In this document: positions 61,857 to 64,000 of the stretch, piece after piece | How positions within the stretch are numbered: position 1 is the stretch's first letter | How the letters are laid out: every line of letters begins with the position of its first letter | From: JAOAFX01 sp049700315 | Lineage (GTDB): Bacteria; Hydrothermota; Tepidihabitantia; SM23-42; JAOAFX01 | Direction: 5' to 3' | Assembly: GCA_049700315.1 (NCBI GenBank) | Contig: JBNAVN010000002.1 | Span: forward strand, 27,169 to 91,168 | DNA: 64,000 nucleotides | Made by a program: the position numbers and the translations under genes | The notes under the pieces: generated by a model | Seen by the model: only the letters and a program-made list of their open reading frames with translations | Databases searched by the model: none | What the model was told of the DNA's origin: nothing

Positions 61857-62821
61857 GACCCGAGAAAACCATTTTTCTGATACCATCTGATTGTCTCTTC
61901 CATACCTTTCTTGAGATCATATTCAGGCATCCAATTTGATTCCTTGATTATATTTGAATTTTCACAAATCCAGAAGGTCTTTGACATATCGCGAATCTTA
62001 TCAAATCCAACTAATCGCCTCCTCTGCGACAGAAGTAAATCGTTGAGCAAACCGAAAGCATAAGCAAAAGATACTGGTATATTAACTTTAAGACAATATT
62101 TTCTGTTCAGTATCCTGCAAATCTCGCGCACGACCTCATCGTATTGATAACAATGTCCATCACTCACATAATAAATCTTTTGGTTAAACAGAGATTTTTC
62201 AATGATTATCTGCATCAATTTGATTAAATCCTTTATGTAGATAAGACTCACATACTTGTTATCCCTACCAATGATTGGATAGAAACCCTTTTTTATCAGT
62301 TTGATGAATTTCAATATTTCCATATCATAAGGACCATAAATTGAGCAGGGTCTGAGTATGTTGTATGGTAGACCGGACTTCATCACAATATCTTCAGCCA
62401 TTTTTTTTGACAATCCGTATAAAGAAACTGGATGCGACGGACTGGTTTCAATAAATTTTTTTTCAGAACAACCCGGACCACCGGCAGACTGGGTACTGAT
62501 AAATAGCAGTTTGTTTATTTTGTTTCGTTTCATCGCCTCAATCAAATTCACGGTTGCAATGATATTATCGCAATAGAACTCATTGAACCTACTTCCATTT
62601 GTTCTTGCGGCACAATGAATAACCACTTCAACACCACACAGTGCCTGGTCAAGACCTTTGTTACCAACCAAATCCCCACGGTGAATTATGACATTAGCAT
62701 TGTCTTTGAAAATATTTGTATCAGAGGTTTTGCGAACAAGAATTTTTATCGGTGATTTTTTGACGTATTCAAAGATAAAATTCTTACCCAAAAAACCGGT
62801 CGCGCCGGTGAGAAGAATCAT
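61853..62821 (-). CDS. NAD-dependent epimerase/dehydratase
   Basis: Extended SDR protein, 322 residues. TGATGFLG (5-12) binds NAD, and Ser109 to Thr110 (FISTQSAGG) with Tyr135-x3-Lys139 (YGLSKK) form the active site. SIYGPYDMEIL is a sugar-epimerase segment. The C-terminal half resembles the 3-beta-HSD/isomerase-like branch, so the substrate may be a nucleotide sugar or a hydroxylated lipid. No strong ribosome-binding site is visible. Confidence 0.85.
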   Translation of the reverse strand: MILLTGATGFLGKNFIFEYVKKSPIKILVRKTSDTNIFKDNANVIIHRGDLVGNKGLDQALCGVEVVIHCAARTNGSRFNEFYCDNIIATVNLIEAMKRNKINKLLFISTQSAGGPGCSEKKFIETSPSHPVSLYGLSKKMAEDIVMKSGLPYNILRPCSIYGPYDMEILKFIKLIKKGFYPIIGRDNKYVSLIYIKDLIKLMQIIIEKSLFNQKIYYVSDGHCYQYDEVVREICRILNRKYCLKVNIPVSFAYAFGLLNDLLLSQRRRLVGFDKIRDMSKTFWICENSNIIKESNWMPEYDLKKGMEETIRWYQKNGFLGS

Positions 62822-62848
62822 TTATTTTTATTAAAGAAGGTTATTCGA

Positions 62849-63856
62849 TTAGAATTGATAACTTAAGGAAAATTTACGGTTTGTTGTTTTAAAATCGTAC
62901 ATTGCTTCGTCAACGCCAACATCCAGTGCGAATCCACCAGCCTTTATACCACCACCAAATGTGAATCCGATTCGTTTCCCTTCATAATCATAAAAGTAAC
63001 CTCCCCGTAACTGTACAAAATCAAAGTAATTGATTTCCAGGCCAACACCTTTCCAGGCTTCCTGTATTTCATACTTTAGATTCTCAAAGAAGGTATTATC
63101 TTCATTAGCAAACATTCCTACCAGAACTTTGGTGACTTCACCAGTAAGGGCAACCTTTATCACTTTTGAACTGACCGGTTGAATCTTCAACCCAAGTCTA
63201 AGCGTATAAGGCAGGGGATCTGAAGCGCCACTTTCTGTATACCCTATGTTTGGTCCTATGTTCTGCAGAACTGCAGATACTGCACCATACTCAAAAGGCT
63301 TGTAAAGCAAACCCGCATCAAATGCGTATGTGATACCAATACCACCACTTTTGATGCCCAGATATGGCAATCTGCCAAATACCCAGGGTGCAACCAGATA
63401 GGAATATACAAACTTCCAGCCAGCACCGATGCCAAGTGAAGGTCCAATCCTGAACCCATAGTTCAAACCTGCAGCGATATCAAAAGTTGTATATTTGCCA
63501 ATATAGTTTCCATCCGGGTCTATGACATCGGTTTCACCGGTAGTCAAATAAATTATATTCAGCCCTAATGCACCGTTCTTCACTGGTTTGATAAATCCAG
63601 CATATTCATAATACATTCCTTGATGTAAGCCAGAAAGCCAGGGTGCATGTTGAAGTGTAATATTCACCTTATCCATAAATGCCAAACCTGCTTGATTATA
63701 ATAACAAGCAGTAGCATCATCAGCAATGGCTGAGAAAGCACCAGCCATTGAAGTTGCCCGTGCACCAGGCCATATTAACAAAAAGACCGCACCGGGTCTT
63801 TGCGCTGCTCCAGCGATTGAAGCGACTAACAAGAGCAGGGTCAAAAGTTTATGCAT
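62849..63856 (-). CDS. PorV/PorQ-family outer-membrane protein
   Basis: Outer-membrane beta-barrel of 335 residues. The signal peptide (about 1-18) is followed by the family opening GARATSMAGAFSAIADDATACYYNQAGLA. Alternating strands continue to a terminal Phe. PorV is the shuttle of type IX secretion in Bacteroidetes; PorV/PorQ homologs in candidate phyla accompany proteins with sorting tails, two of which are in this window. GGAGG precedes the ATG. Confidence 0.85.
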   Translation of the reverse strand: MHKLLTLLLLVASIAGAAQRPGAVFLLIWPGARATSMAGAFSAIADDATACYYNQAGLAFMDKVNITLQHAPWLSGLHQGMYYEYAGFIKPVKNGALGLNIIYLTTGETDVIDPDGNYIGKYTTFDIAAGLNYGFRIGPSLGIGAGWKFVYSYLVAPWVFGRLPYLGIKSGGIGITYAFDAGLLYKPFEYGAVSAVLQNIGPNIGYTESGASDPLPYTLRLGLKIQPVSSKVIKVALTGEVTKVLVGMFANEDNTFFENLKYEIQEAWKGVGLEINYFDFVQLRGGYFYDYEGKRIGFTFGGGIKAGGFALDVGVDEAMYDFKTTNRKFSLSYQF

Positions 63857-63880
63857 TAAAAACCTCCATAACTATTATTA

Positions 63881-63908
63881 ATTATAATCCGAAAAATAAA
63901 AAAGTCAA
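63881..63908 (-). promoter_or_regulatory. Promoter of the PorV/PorQ-family gene
   Basis: Minus-strand TTGACT (63908-63903), 16-base spacer, TATAAT (63886-63881). A leader of about 18 bases with GGAGG precedes the ATG at 63856. Confidence 0.7.
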
Positions 63909-63942
63909 GGGTTGACATCTCTTATTTCAACTTAAGCAACAG

Positions 63943-63999
63943 TTAAGTTCTTGCCAAAACATTAACATCTATTTCCACGCCCTTATGAATTTCAAAGGA
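63943..63999 (-). CDS. C-terminal fragment of a gene running in from the right edge
   Basis: An open frame enters from beyond the window and ends with TAA at 63945-63943; it reads SFEIHKGVEIDVNVLART. It is consistent with the end of a minus-strand gene, 35 bases before the PorV/PorQ promoter. It is too short to identify. Confidence 0.4.
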   Translation of the reverse strand, partial: SFEIHKGVEIDVNVLART

Positions 64000-64000
64000 T

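Noticed and set aside
1..64000. tRNA genes, CRISPR arrays, insertion sequences or prophage
   Set aside because: No clover-leaf T-arm consensus, no regularly spaced repeats, no transposase or phage protein was seen; absence is by eye only.

Overview
This is a dense, AT-rich bacterial chromosome segment with many 1-4 base gene overlaps. It holds about 62 protein genes on both strands. I saw no tRNA, rRNA, CRISPR array, insertion sequence or phage gene. The organism is diderm: lpxA, an LptE-like lipoprotein, TonB, an outer-membrane beta-barrel protein and a PorV/PorQ-family protein are present. Two exported proteins end in FlgD/Por-type sorting tails. Together with an archaeal-flavoured enzyme set (GH57 glucanotransferase, M42 peptidases, bifunctional PGI/PMI, MtnA, Lhr-like helicase), this points to an uncultured, probably anaerobic lineage near the FCB group, such as candidate division WOR-3/Stahlbacteria. 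That placement is inference; no marker gene was compared.

Layout. 1-6080 (minus): partial galT, glmS, Lhr-like helicase, secreted Gly-rich protein. 6190-16851 (plus): two M42 peptidases, M23 envelope peptidase, GMD/RMD-like pair, GT4, TPR protein, LptE-like lipoprotein, and a GT2 fused to a degenerate phosphoglycosyl transferase. 16873-19208 (minus): ECF sigma, zinc anti-sigma and Spy-like protein, rubredoxin, pilin-like protein. 19303-20144 (plus): truB and a 31-residue mS38/bS22-like ribosomal protein. 20225-27792 (minus): one operon with two [TPR protein + ExeA-like ATPase] modules, then a PHP phosphoesterase, fabZ and lpxA. 27874-30571 (minus): histidine degradation (ftcD, hutI). 30701-35451 (plus): radical SAM/SPASM, flavodoxin, ferredoxin, ogt, HDAC-like hydrolase, SagB-like nitroreductase, tonB. 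35452-43844 (minus): an outer-membrane barrel followed by a mannose-family PTS with an embedded GH57 enzyme, HPr, EI and a sugar-phosphate isomerase. 43934-47688 (plus): recR, yajC, def, fmt, rsmB. 47740-55559 (plus): a signalling operon with roadblock protein, tandem DnaA-like ATPase, PATAN/TPR protein, CheR, CheD, CheB, TPR protein and an IMPase. 55639-64000: two exported proteins, mtnA, folD, PrsW, trpS, NusG paralog, epimerase, PorV/PorQ.

The most promising undescribed system is the operon at 47706-54781. It has adaptation enzymes of chemotaxis (CheR, CheB, CheD) but no receptor, CheA, CheW or separate CheY in the window. In their place stand a roadblock/LC7 protein, a protein with two DnaA domain III-type AAA+ modules and no DNA-binding domain, and a PATAN/TPR scaffold. 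The TPR/ExeA operon at 20225-27792 has a similar style (P-loop ATPases paired with TPR proteins that carry acidic Pro/Glu-rich linkers) and may belong to the same machinery.

Promoter reading was informative. At more than twenty sites I see TTGAC(A/T/C)-like and TATAAT-like boxes separated by almost exactly 16 bases. At thirteen of them the start codon lies only 5-8 bases beyond the -10 box, so these transcripts should be leaderless. Exported proteins more often have a leader with a strong Shine-Dalgarno site. These promoters were used to correct several start codons.
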